Notes under the pieces: model-generated
Database searches by the model: none
Seen by the model: only the letters and a program-made list of their open reading frames with translations
Told to the model about the DNA's origin: nothing
Part shown: positions 48,376 through 57,960 of the stretch, in pieces
Position numbering within the stretch: the stretch's first letter is position 1
How the letters are laid out: each line of letters begins with the position of its first letter
Translations under genes and position numbers: made by a program
NCBI RefSeq assembly: GCF_903995435.1
Contig: NC_067145.1
Coordinates: 40,942,637 to 41,006,636, forward strand
Source of the DNA: Acomys russatus
Taxonomy: Eukaryota; Chordata; Mammalia; Rodentia; Muridae
DNA: 64,000 nucleotides
Reading direction: 5' to 3'

Positions 48376-48520
48376 GGAAGCTGCTAAAGAGTGTCGACGC
48401 CGAAAGAAGGAGTACGTGAAGTGTCTGGAGAGCCGGGTCGCAGTGCTGGAAGTTCAGAACAAGAAGCTCATAGAGGAGCTTGAGACCTTGAAAGACATTT
48501 GCTCTCCCAAAACAGATTAG
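48376..48520 (+). CDS. Crem: Crem alternative bZIP exon Ib (DNA-binding domain II), with a one-residue shorter C terminus
   Basis: After a tttccag acceptor, 145 nt encode REAAKECRRRKKEYVKCLE, SRVAVLEVQNKKLIEELETL and KDICSPKTD, then TAG at 48518-48520 with a second TAG directly after. Basic region and leucine heptads are intact. It lies 250 bp downstream of exon Ia; use of one or the other yields proteins with different DNA-binding domains. I remember human CREM ending KTDY; here the codon that would be Tyr reads TAG, so the protein appears one residue shorter, probably neutral. Confidence 0.96.
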
Positions 48521-48828
48521 TAGAAATCCTTAACTATGAACTGATTACAGCATGTACAGTTGCTTTTGAATGCAATACAATATATAGCCGGCAAGAATTA
48601 TGGCTTTTTCCTTTGTATCATTCACCTGACTTTCTCATATCTAACATTCCTAAGATGCTTCATTGTATTTAATTAGCTCTTACCTCTAAGGTCAATTTTT
48701 TTTTTTAAAGAAGAGACAAACTGTAAAAAAATGTATGTAACAAATTCTTAAAATGAAATATTTGTAAGACTTGTTCCAGTGCGACATATTTGCAGTTCCC
48801 AGTCTCTGTCATGAATAGTGTCCTATGC

Positions 48829-48834
48829 AATAAA
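48829..48834 (+). terminator. Crem: Crem proximal poly(A) signal AATAAA
   Basis: AATAAA at 309 bp after the exon Ib stop, followed by T-rich aattttgcaggttttaag. This is the first canonical hexamer in the 3' UTR. Confidence 0.65.
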
Positions 48835-48898
48835 AATTTTGCAGGTTTTAAGAATCATTTTAGGGAAGGATGATCAAAGGCAGTGCATCCAGCAGTAC

Positions 48899-48904
48899 AA
48901 TAAA
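48899..48904 (+). terminator. Crem: Crem second poly(A) signal AATAAA
   Basis: AATAAA 70 bp after the proximal hexamer. The sequence that follows is A-rich with little GT, so it may be weaker than the first. Confidence 0.45.
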
Positions 48905-49170
48905 ACCAAACCCCATAAATACCTCAGGAAAGAAGGAAAGGAAGTGTACCTTGAGGACATGGCTATGTGAGAAGAATAGCCTAGAAATGAATTTGTGCAT
49001 TTATAGATTTTTATAATCGTCACTTTGTAAAGAAAATATTGTATTGCTGTCCTTGAACGCCATAGTTGAAGACATTTTCAATAGAACCATGTTGGTTGCT
49101 CTTTGTAGTATTTGGTGTTTATTTAAATATCTGAGCATCTACTACAGCTCTCTACCATGTATGGAATACA

Positions 49171-50225
49171 GGTAACCTGACAGAAGTTTCTGTTGCTCTG
49201 CTGTTATCTAATGAACGAGAGACCTTTACTATCTGGAATGAGTTCCATGACTATGAACTTATTGCTACGCTGGGTCATGAGCCTTGTAAGTGCTGGGCCA
49301 TTTCATCAGAAGGGCTCTATGGGCAGAGGTCAGTGGAGAGCACTTGCCTGGCGTGTGCAGGGCTACATGTTCAGTCAACAGCGCTGTAACAAAAGTGAGT
49401 GACAGTGTCTGAAAGGGAAGACCTAGAGACCTGCACATGGGGTGGAGGACAGAAGTCAAAGGCCAGCCTTTATGCTGTGCTAGCTTCCTGTGATGGTCTG
49501 GAGGAGTCCCTGCTGGTGGCTCTCCATTGTGAATTTTTGCTAGCAACCTCAGGAATGTTAACATTTAAAAAACAGCCCAAGATTTTATTATTAATTTCAC
49601 AACTTGGATCAGTTTTGTTTTGTGTTTTGGAATGCAGCTATGTGTCCATGGGTCCAAAGTTGCCATAAACTCACAATTCCCTGACTCAACCTTCTGAGTG
49701 CTTGGATCACAGATATGAGCCAGTGTATCCAGACTGATCACGATCCTTTTACAAAAGCTTTATTCCCTTGTATGTGCGCGCACGCTACTGCAGGCTTTCA
49801 GGAAGCCCGAAGCATCTGGCCTTCCTGGAAATAGAGTTACGGATAGTTTTGAACCTCCAGACATGGATGCTGGGAACTAAACTCAAGTCCTCTGCAAGAG
49901 TAGCACATGTTCTAGATGATTGAGCCATCTCTCCAGCCCCATGATATAATATCCTTCAGAGCACTCAGATGAAATCTGTTATGATTGAGATAGCTATGTT
50001 ACTAGTAGCATCTGCAGTTTGTCAAGGTGGAAGCCCGAAGCCCTAATGCCATCATGATGTGTCAGCTCTCATTCTCCAGCAGTTACTGACTGTGGCCGAC
50101 ATCCGATTTGTTAAGACTCTCTGCCCCACCATCTTCTTCAGTATAGCGGATCTGGCAGTGAGCATAGGGAAGTATAAAAACAGGTGGTGGCATGTCTTGT
50201 CTATAACTTCCAAAATGTAGATGTC
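49171..50225 (-). repeat. Downstream flank of Crem: ID-like, B1-like and B3 remnants
   Basis: 49300-49395 ID/B4-like; 49600-49735 eroded minus B1; 49745-49942 minus B3 ending tgagccatctctccagcccc. Rest is unique. Confidence 0.55.
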
Positions 50226-50695
50226 TTAGTATTGTTTCTGTTGCCATGATAAAATAGCCTGACAAAAACAACTTAGGTGAGAAAGGGCTTATTTTAGCGC
50301 ATAATTCCAGATTGTATAATCTAGGCAACAGGAATTTGAAGTAGCTGGTCACATCCACAAACAAGTGCAGGGAGAGAGATGGGAGAGAGAGGGGAGAGAG
50401 AGAGAGAGAGGAGAGAGGGGAGAGAGAGAAGAGGAGAGGAGAGAGGGAGAAGGAGAGAGGAGAGAAGAGGAGAGGAGAGGGAGCATGAGTGTGCGCATGG
50501 TTACCAGTACTGAGCTCATTTTCTCTTATACAATCCAAGACTCGAACCGATGAATGGTGCTGCCCACGGTGGGTGTATCTATGAACAGAACCAAGGTGGT
50601 CTCCCTCCGACATGGCCACAGGCCAGCCTCATCTAGACATTGTTTCACTTTGACTCTCCCCAGTTGGTTTAGATTGTGTCACCTTGACAGTTAAA
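50226..50695 (-). mobile_element. Solo LTR-like element (ERVL/MaLR type), minus, with GGAGA repeat
   Basis: The plus strand reads gtttctgttgccatgataaa, acaaaaacaacttaggtgag, aaagggcttattttagcgca, and ends near ttgtgtcaccttgacagtta, the antisense form of a common rodent LTR family whose LTR carries an AATAAA-type signal near its 3' end. A (GGGAGA)n tract has grown inside it (50370-50480). Family name not assigned. Confidence 0.55.
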
Positions 50696-50707
50696 CCTGA
50701 TGAGCAC

Positions 50708-50940
50708 AGGGCCAGAGAGAGGGCTCAGCGTTTAAGAGCACTTGATGCTCTTTCAGAGGACTAGTGCTTGGTTCCCAGCACCCACACGATGCTGAAACTG
50801 TTTGTAACTCCAGCTCCAGGGGATCTGGCGCTGTCATCAGACCCCCCCACCCCCCACAGGCACCTGGCTCACAGGTGGTACACAGACACGCAGGCAAAAC
50901 ATTCATACATGTGAAATAAAAATAAATCTTAAAAAGCATC
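50708..50940 (+). repeat. B3 SINE
   Basis: agggccagagagagggctca ... ggttcccagcacccacacga ... aataaaaataaatctt; a C-run at 50843-50857 in the middle. Confidence 0.82.
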
Positions 50941-51539
50941 ATAGTAGGAAGTATCGATTTGGGCTTTATTTTAAATTACCTTTCCTGTGGTGTCTCAGCT
51001 CTAAATTTCTTTTATCTCCATTTCTGTCATTTCTTCTACAGTCACTTCTACAGACAATACACAAAGGAAATGGGAAAGGAAACTCCAGGTTTCAGGTGAC
51101 GCAAAAGGACATTGCACTCAGGGTGGTACACATGGAAAGAAAGAGGCAGGAAATGATAGACAAGATGTAAAGTATGAGGCAGCCAGGGTGGCATTAAAGA
51201 GGAGGCTTCATGGTGGGGTTTGCTTTCGACCTGGGAGTGCTGGGAGGAGGGACTCCAGATGAGTGCAGAGCCTGCATCTCACCTCAGGTTAAGTTTCAGG
51301 GTTCAGGGAAGTAAAGTTAGCACACCTACAAGGCTTGGTTTCATTCATAAAATAGGGAGATAAATGTTTGTGTGTGAATGCATGTATGTAATCTATGACT
51401 AAACAGTAAGGATACATTCTTACCTCGAGAAAAAAAAAAAAAAAAGCCCACATACAGGAGATCCCATAAGTTGCTTAATTCAGTCCCTTAACTGGAATTT
51501 TGGCTAGATGCTCCTCATCCGGCCGCTTCCTCTGCGCAG

Positions 51540-51573
51540 ATTCCTAATATTGATGGCACACTTCCAGGAACAG
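51540..51573 (+). other. Isolated exon-like 34-nt block, probably chance
   Basis: A pyrimidine-rich acceptor (cgcttcctctgcgcag) and a strong donor (caggtaggta) bracket 34 nt, readable as IPNIDGTLPGT. It is downstream of the last Crem exon and has no partner exon that I can see. Confidence 0.2.
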
Positions 51574-51972
51574 GTAGGTACCCCAGCATCCCCATTTTTC
51601 TCTTTCTTGTTTTTTTTTTTTTTTTTTTTTTCTTTGTTTGAGACAGGATTGTGTCTGGAAGATTATTAGATAGGCAACTAGTAATGACTTCTGTGGGTTG
51701 ATGAGTGCTTACAAGCGTTTATAAAATTAAAGATAGCTTGTGAAAGGGTTAGGATTTGGGCTAAACTCTCACAGATGCACAGGAAATCATATTCTTTCTC
51801 CTCTAACTTGTTTCCTGAACCAAGCTGTTGCTATGTCGAGCCATCAGACGTTGCCTAGCGTCTCTCAGTGAGCACAGTGAGCAGTTGTTTGCGAGCTCTC
51901 CATGATCGCAGTGTAGCATGCTCTTACTGTAGTGTCATGTAGAACCCAGAGCTGCCACTGGATCTGTGCTGT

Positions 51973-52360
51973 TGTTGTTGTTACTTTTTGTTTTTGAGAC
52001 AGGGTTTCTCTGTGTAGCCTTGACTATCCTGACCTCGATTTGTAGACCAGATCTGCCTGCCTCTGCCTCCCTGAGTGCTGGGATTACAGGATGTACCACC
52101 GTGTCTGGCTGTGTCTTGTTTTTTTGTTTGTTTGTTTTTGGGTTTTATTATTATTATTGGCTTTTTAAAAATTTTTATTTTATTAATTTATTCATATTAC
52201 ATCTCAATGGTTATCCCCTCCCTTGTATCCTCCCATTCCTCCCTCCGTCCCATTTTCCCCTTACTCCTCTCCCCTATGACTGTGACTGAGGGGGACCTCC
52301 TCCCCCTGTATATGCTCATAGGGTATCAAGTCTCTTCTTGGTAGTTTTTTGGCTTTTTTA
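51973..52360 (-). mobile_element. B1 (minus) followed by a short 5'-truncated L1 end (minus)
   Basis: 51973-52112 B1 with an internal deletion. 52150-52355 is antisense L1 3' end (tattacatctcaatggttat, cctcccattcctccctccgt, gactgagggggacctcctcc), about 200 bp. 51610-51631 is T22. 52361-52887 is unique. Confidence 0.78.
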
Positions 52361-52887
52361 ATCTTAAAGGTTTTAGAATCTAGGCTGTGGGCTGTACAGA
52401 AATCTTATCTTGGATTATGAGATAACACCATCTGCTGTGTCACTTACTTAGGTACTTCATGATACTAAGTCTCATATAATGGGAGGACACAGAAAATGCA
52501 TTTATGCTAGTATTTATATGTATGTGACAACTGTGCTTGTCCCAAATTGGTGAACACCAGTGTTGCTGTTATACTTTACATAGATGGCTGCTGTTTTATT
52601 GCCTGCTGCCTTCTTTGTCAGTGACACATCTCAGTTTTCTTCATGTACTCTTTGTTGCGCCTCATGTTCAAACTGTCTGCCCTGTGCCTAAAAGACTCTT
52701 AAACACATTTTTTTCTTGCATACACCCAAACCAAATCGTTTTGACCTGTGAGGCAAGTATAGGTGTCACTGGTTGGCTATTCATGATGTGTCAGATTTCA
52801 TTCTGCTTTGTTGTAGGAGCTCCTGGTTTCCAGAAACTCAAAGGAAATGTGCTGTTTAGAAATGTTTTTGCGATCACTTGTGTCCTC

Positions 52888-54655
52888 ATTTTGTTTCTGT
52901 TGCTGTGACAGAATATATTGACAAAAAGCAACTTAGGGGTAGAAAAGGGCTTATTTTATCTCAATTCCAGGTTGTAGTCCATCATAGCAGGGAAGTCAAG
53001 GCAACAGAAACTTGACGTCTGTAGTCAACAGCAGAGAGAAAGAGCTGCTGCTCAGCTCACTGTACACTGACACAGTCTGGGGCTCCACGCCAAGGCATAG
53101 TGAGGCCACACTCAGGCTGGGTCTTCCATATCAAGGCAGTCAACATAGCCTCCCCCCCTGCCCCCAGAAATGTCCACGGGGTAGTGTGATCTAGACACTC
53201 CCTCACTGAGACTGTCTTCCCAGGTGATTCTACATTGTATCACATTGACAATAAGTAATGGTCACAGCTTGGCCCTTTGTGAACTTTGGCATGCAAACAT
53301 ATTACTCTAAGGCATAGTTTTCTACCCAAAGTCTCATGCTTATCTCATAAACTACAGGCCAACTTGAAAAGTCACCAAGAATCTTTGAAAACATGTTATA
53401 TACCTTCCTCATGTCATAAACAGAGAAAACATCCTTAATCCAAGCAGAAAGAAAAATAGACCATAGAAAATGAGAAGTCATGCCACAACCACCTGCATGA
53501 AGAATGCCCCTGTCTTACAGCTGCAGTCTAGCACCTGGTGCTCACACTACAGTCCTCTGGGTTCCAGCTGGCTTGGGTAGCTCCACCCAGCCAGCTCTGC
53601 CACTTGCAGCACACCTAACTTCCCTTGCAGGCTCAGGCCAGCTCCACATCTGTATCTCCTTTCGGTGACTATCCCACAGTCTTGGCATCTTTAATATCCT
53701 ACTGAGGCTTCACTAGCACATCTTCATGCCATGGCCTCCCAGAGCCTTTCTGCAGCGACTTTTGCTCCAGTTATTCCACAGGACGCCATCCATCTTGCAT
53801 CTTTGATACCTCCAAAACCGGCACACAGAGCATTACCAAGTTCTGCTGCCACCACCTCAGGATGTAGCTGAACCCCTTTGGCCATAACTGTGTTTATCAA
53901 TCTGTGTGCTGACCCCGAGGAAAGCACGTTATTGGTGCAGTGAACGAGAATGCTCTACAGTGGTGCAGATCTATCCGTTACGGCCACCCCTGCAGCTCCA
54001 GCCCGAAGGCTCTCTCACCCAATTTTTTCCCTGCCAAAAAAGCTAGTCCATTAGCTTTAAATGTAGCTTCACTAGGTTTTCAGAATACAGACAGCAAAGC
54101 CAGATTCTTGTCTGAATTAGCACAGGGATGATCCAGGCCTTGTTCCCTCTGTAGCCTCACGAGCCAGACGAGCCAGGCCTCTTCTGCCTGCGTTTCTCTC
54201 AGCACCACTGTCTTCCAAGCTCCCGTAAGAACAGTCCATGAATCTCTTCTTCCAGCACTTAATGGCTCTTCTCATCTGACATAACAAATGCTTCTACCTT
54301 TGTCTGACAGTTCCAAAGCTTAAAAGCCACATGGTCAGGTTGTCACAGCAGCGCACCCCTGTTCCTGCTCTTGGTTTCTGTCCCAGTTTCATTTCTGTGA
54401 TGATAAAATCACCTGGCGAAAGACTTGGGGGTCTGTTTCAGCTCACAGCTCCAAGTTACAGCCCACCATCGCAGGGGAGTCTAGATGGCGGGGACTTCAG
54501 ACAAACCTGTCACATCCAGCAATTAAGACTGTGCCCTACGAATATGCCCACAGACCAACTGGACCTAAATAATCCCTTGGTGGTACTCACCTCTCAGGTG
54601 ATTCTACATTGCTCAAATCAATCATTAAGACTAACACACAGTTCTGAAGGACACA
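52888..54655 (-). mobile_element. Degenerate LTR-internal-LTR element (ERVL/MaLR-like), minus
   Basis: Left LTR-like block 52888-53270 (gtttctgttgctgtgacaga, aaaaagcaacttaggggtag, ending caggtgattctacattgtat) and right block 54375-54655 (catttctgtgatgataaaat ... caggtgattctacattgctc) are in the same orientation, about 1.1 kb apart. Just left of the right block, ccctgttcctgctcttggtt resembles the reverse complement of a tRNA-Leu primer-binding site. No gag, pol or env frame is seen in the internal part, so it is a non-autonomous or gutted copy. Assigned by structure; family name uncertain. Confidence 0.55.
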
Positions 54656-54679
54656 GATGAGATTATGAATGGTTATGGT

Positions 54680-54706
54680 TTTGTGTGTGTGTGTGTGTGT
54701 GTGTGT
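54680..54706 (+). repeat. (GT)n microsatellite
   Basis: tgtgtgtgtgtgtgtgtgtg-type run in the short gap between the LTR element and the Rpl35a retrocopy. Confidence 0.9.
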
Positions 54707-54847
54707 TATACAAGGGATTTTTTTTTTGAGAATTTCATACAATATATTTTGGTCATATTTACTCCAGTCCACTCCCTGCTTTTCTACCCACCGAACTCTG
54801 TCCTTAAAACAAACAAACAAACAAAAAACACGAAACAAAAAAACCTA

Positions 54848-55291
54848 GCTCTTTCCACCATCTTGGTGCCTGTGGAGGCCTGCTAGGAAGAGGACTTCCA
54901 AAACGCAACTATGTCTGGAAGGCTGTGGTGCAAAGCCATTTTTCTGGCTACAAGCAAGGTCTTCAGAACCTTCAGAAGAGCACACAGCTCTTCTTATAAG
55001 TGAAGGTGTTTATGCCCGGATGAAACTGAATTCTACTTAGGCAAGAGATATGCTTATGTGTATAAAGCAAAAAACAACACAGTGACTCTTGGAGGCAAAC
55101 CAAACAAAACCAGAGTGACCTGGGGAGTAACTTGGGCCCATGGAAACAGTGCCATGGTTTGTGCCAAATTCCGAAGCAACATTCTTGAGAAGGCCATTGG
55201 ACACAGAATCAGTGTTATGCTGTACCCTTCCTAGATTTAAACTAATGAAAAGTAAACAAATAAAAGTGGATTTGTAAAAAATAAAACAAAA
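54848..55291 (+). pseudogene. Processed pseudogene of ribosomal protein L35a
   Basis: The sequence contains a 5' leader (ctctttccaccatcttggtg), an ATG at 54911 followed by MSGRLWCKAIF, a region readable after frame correction as RPL35A (RYAYVYKAKNNTVTLGGKPN, KTRV.WG.., AHGNS, KFRSN, AIGHRI, VMLYPS), a stop near 55232, AATAAA at 55259 and an interrupted A-rich tail to 55291. A one-base deletion after codon 10 (ATTTTTCTGGC) shifts frame and leads to a TGA by 55002, and further indels follow. There are no introns, so it is an L1-mobilised retrocopy. L35a is a large-subunit ribosomal protein; this copy cannot make it. Confidence 0.93.
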
Positions 55292-55334
55292 TTAGAGTTT
55301 GGGTACCCATATACTTTTTTAAAAAAATAAAATT

Positions 55335-55715
55335 TAAGCTAGTGGTACACACTTTTAATCTTAGTTCTTGGGAAACAGAGGCAGGTGGATCTCTTGAGTT
55401 CAAAGCCAGCCTGATCTACAGTGAGTTCAAGGGCACCCAGAGCTTCACAGAGAAACCCTCTCTCAAAAGACAAAGAAATTATAACTTTTATTTTTATTTT
55501 ATATATGTAGGTGTTTTGCCTGCACATAAGTATGTATGTCTGTGCTCCATGCCTGTGCATGCTGTGATTTTGGAGGCCAGAAGACGGCATTGGATCCTAG
55601 AGAACTGGAGTTATAGACAGTTGCAAGTTGCCCTGTGGGTGCTGGAAATCCAACCCAGGTCCTCTGAAAGATCAGCCACTGCTCTTAACCACTGAGCAAC
55701 ATCTCCAGCTTCTTC
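55335..55715 (+). repeat. B1 (plus) then B3 (minus)
   Basis: B1 55335-55480 (gctagtggtacacactttta ... aaccctctctcaaaag). Minus B3 55490-55712 (gtgttttgcctgcacataag ... ttaaccactgagcaacatct). The two meet tail to tail. Confidence 0.8.
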
Positions 55716-55990
55716 ATATGCTCTTTAGTTGGAGCACGGTTGACATCCTAGGGGCAACACCATTAACTAAAACTGACACTCGGTATCCCAGCAGCTACTG
55801 ATTAACAATAGCTAGGATTTTGCCTGGGTAGAACTTGTGCAGGGTGTGTGCATGAAGTCACAACCACTATGAGTTCATTTTTGCAACTGGTGTCCTGTAT
55901 CCAGAAAACATGTCTTTATAAGTTATCCGCCACCACCTGTGCCTTTTAAATTTTTTCTGCCCCCTCTTCCCATGAGCCTTGGGAAAAAAG

Positions 55991-55991
55991 A

Positions 55992-56035
<44 letters not shown>

Positions 56036-56036
56036 T
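55991..56036 (+). repeat. (TA)n(TG)n compound microsatellite
   Basis: atatatatatatatatatat followed by gtgtgtgtgtgtgtgtgtgt. Flanking 55716-56390 is unique. Confidence 0.92.
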
Positions 56037-56389
56037 TGTGCGCATTAACAGAAACTCACACATGCTAACCAAGCATTTGACTACTGAAATAAGCTCTTAG
56101 CCCCACAAACCATTTTCAGTACAGTACTTAGTATTGAGAGATCCTTTTGCCTAGACTACTGTACAACAGTTTAATCATGAGACTAAGAGTCTTCAGGGCC
56201 TTGATTTTCACATAGACAATTCTATCAGGGACAGAACATGATGAATGAAGGGGAAAATGAACTCTGCTTTGTTATACTTGATTGTACGTGTTCAAATAAG
56301 ACGAGCTCATGTTATTTCTAAGGTAGTCTTAGTTTTGAAGAGGACGAAGAGAAAACATTTTCAGAATTTGCTCTTTCTTAAAGACTACT

Positions 56390-56665
56390 TAGGGCCAGTG
56401 AGGTAGCTCTGCAAGACAAGGCCCTTGCCTTCAAGGCTGACAACCTGAGTTTGGCCCCTGGAACTCATATGCTAGGAGCGAATCGACTTTCTCTGGGTTA
56501 GCCTCTGAAGTCCACACACACACTTCAGCATGCATGCTCACAGAGATACTCACACAGACAAAAATAAAATTTTAAAAAATTAGGGGCTGAGAGCTCAGTG
56601 GTAGAGAATTGCCTAGCTATGTGCAAAGCCCTGGATTGAGTCTCTTCTTCCGCACTAGCCTCCCG
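56390..56665 (+). repeat. B4-like SINE and an ID element
   Basis: 56390-56580 B4/RSINE-like with CA-rich end. 56583-56660 reads gctgagagctcagtggtaga, gccctggattgag, a tRNA-Ala/BC1-type ID head. ID elements are rare in this window. 56666-57384 is unique. Confidence 0.65.
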
Positions 56666-57384
56666 AGTGTTGAGAAAGGCATAGGGGGTCTTTCTGTTTC
56701 TTTGCCCATTTCCTTAACTTTTGTGGTGTGAGGGAATTGAATAGCGCTGTGTGCATGCTTGATAGCACGTGCACTATTCCTGAACTGCATCCCTATCCCA
56801 AGGAATAGAATTTTAAACTGCCACCTTTGGAAGCACAGTCCTCTTATACTCTGAGAAATCAGTATGCGAAGTAAGGAGGCTTCAAATAAAAATGTTACAG
56901 GATATCATGAAGGTGTCCCTGTGATTATTCGATTTTGCATCCCATATATCCAGAATTTTGAGTCAGGAGGTCTTATGTGTGCAGCTCATTCTATGCTGTT
57001 TGTGAGTCATACTAATATCAGTGGACACTGAGCTATGTGATCTGAGGTTGGTCTTTCCCCAGCTTTCTGCTGAGTCATAGAGGTTAGCACCTGTGTGGTA
57101 GTAATTAAGCCCTTAAGACTGGTGTCACAACCACTGCTTACCTAATGTACTGTTACTTCTACCCTCCCCTATTTTCATGGAAACATTAGTCTACAAAGCC
57201 CTGAAAAGGTGATGGATGGGGTGCCAGGAGGCAGGTGGCTATGGTACAGGTTTGTCTTCCTTATGCTCTGGGTTAGTTGGCTGTTGCTGCCTAGACTGGC
57301 CTTGAGGTTGGTCTGCAAGGATGCTGCTGGTGTCTCTGGAGTGTGTGACGTTTCTGATATTGAGTGGCAGTGTCTAGCCTAGCG

Positions 57385-57720
57385 GGTATCCATGGCTGTA
57401 GCCTATGAAGGCAATAAACTTCGTCAGGAGTGTCCACTCTGTGGCAAACAGAGGCATGAAAGGACCCTGGAGCCTCAGCCACTTTGATGAAGAGCTGCAT
57501 GACTCAGTGGTCATAGTTCCTAGGAGAACGGAGAATGACAACAGTTTTCTGATGAAACTTGGTTTCCTGAAGATCCTGTATGAGGTTCCAGTGACATTAC
57601 CTTTACACACATTGGGAACACACATATACACCTACACCTACACAGAGAGAGGGGGGTGTGGGGAGGGGAGGAAGGGAGGGGTGAGGGAGGGGGAGGGAGA
57701 GAGAGGGAGGGAGGGGGGGA

Positions 57721-57792
<72 letters not shown>

Positions 57793-57960
57793 GTATCAGC
57801 CCATAGCCTATACCTAAACTCTTCAGCAACATGGCCATCCCTGACAATTACAGTGCCAGTTGTGATACTCAGCCTAAAAAGAGGGTGTCCATCAAGAGAT
57901 GCTGCTGGCTCTGAGTGTAACAATGGCATCTGCGTGATACAGGTGACAGAGTAAGGCTGG
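57385..57960 (+). pseudogene. Processed pseudogene of the C20orf27 (UPF0687) family, split by a GA microsatellite
   Basis: The + strand at about 57478-57605 translates to SHFDEELHDSVVIVPRRTEN and DNSFLMKLGFLKILYEVPVT, matching the conserved HFDEKLHDSV...DNSFL.KVGFLKILH block of the small cytosolic UPF0687 proteins. Preceding bases 57390-57475 resemble the Lys/Arg-rich N terminus at DNA level with frameshifts. After a CA/GGGA/GA block (57606-57790), bases 57835-57950 again match the parent (ccctgacaattacagtgcca; agggtgtccatcaagagatg; ctgctggctctgag) but with breaks. No introns are seen. It appears to be a decayed retrocopy into which a microsatellite grew. Function of the parent family is not well defined. 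Confidence 0.72.
57640..57790 (+). repeat. (GGGA)n then (GA)n purine tract, about 150 bp
   Basis: An almost uninterrupted purine strand, ggggtg-rich at first then about 33 GA units. It lies inside the C20orf27-family retrocopy. Homopurine tracts of this length can form triplex (H-DNA) structures. Confidence 0.95.

Larger units (their letters stand above)
13165..48904 (+). other. Crem: Crem transcription unit, 3' two-thirds (Q1 exon to poly(A) signals)
   Basis: Ordered exons with consensus AG/GT borders and compatible phases encode the CREM bZIP transcription factor from the first glutamine-rich block to the stop codon. The protein binds TGACGTCA-type CREs in the nucleus as homodimers or as heterodimers with CREB family members, and is controlled by PKA phosphorylation of the kinase-inducible domain. 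The exon with the initiator methionine of the long forms was not seen in the first 13 kb and presumably lies upstream of the window. Introns are packed with rodent SINEs. Alternative use of the Q exons, gamma exon, internal promoters and two bZIP exons is well known for this gene family; which transcripts exist in this species cannot be seen from DNA. Confidence 0.97.
48521..49170 (+). other. Crem: Crem 3' UTR with three AUUUA motifs
   Basis: The tract after the exon Ib stop is AT-rich and SINE-free. ATTTA pentamers lie at 48667-48671, 48999-49003 and 49121-49125. Two poly(A) hexamers at 48829 and 48899 would cut the message before the last two pentamers. Alternative polyadenylation that removes AUUUA destabilisers is a documented control of Crem in male germ cells under FSH. 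The distal end of any longer UTR is not certain. Confidence 0.6.

Noticed and set aside
50083..50619. 178-codon minus frame with SLSPLLFSLSP runs
   Set aside because: Produced by the GGGAGA repeat inside an LTR-like element.
53724..54131. Short frames in the internal part of the LTR element as remnants of gag
   Set aside because: No motif of a capsid, protease or polymerase could be seen.
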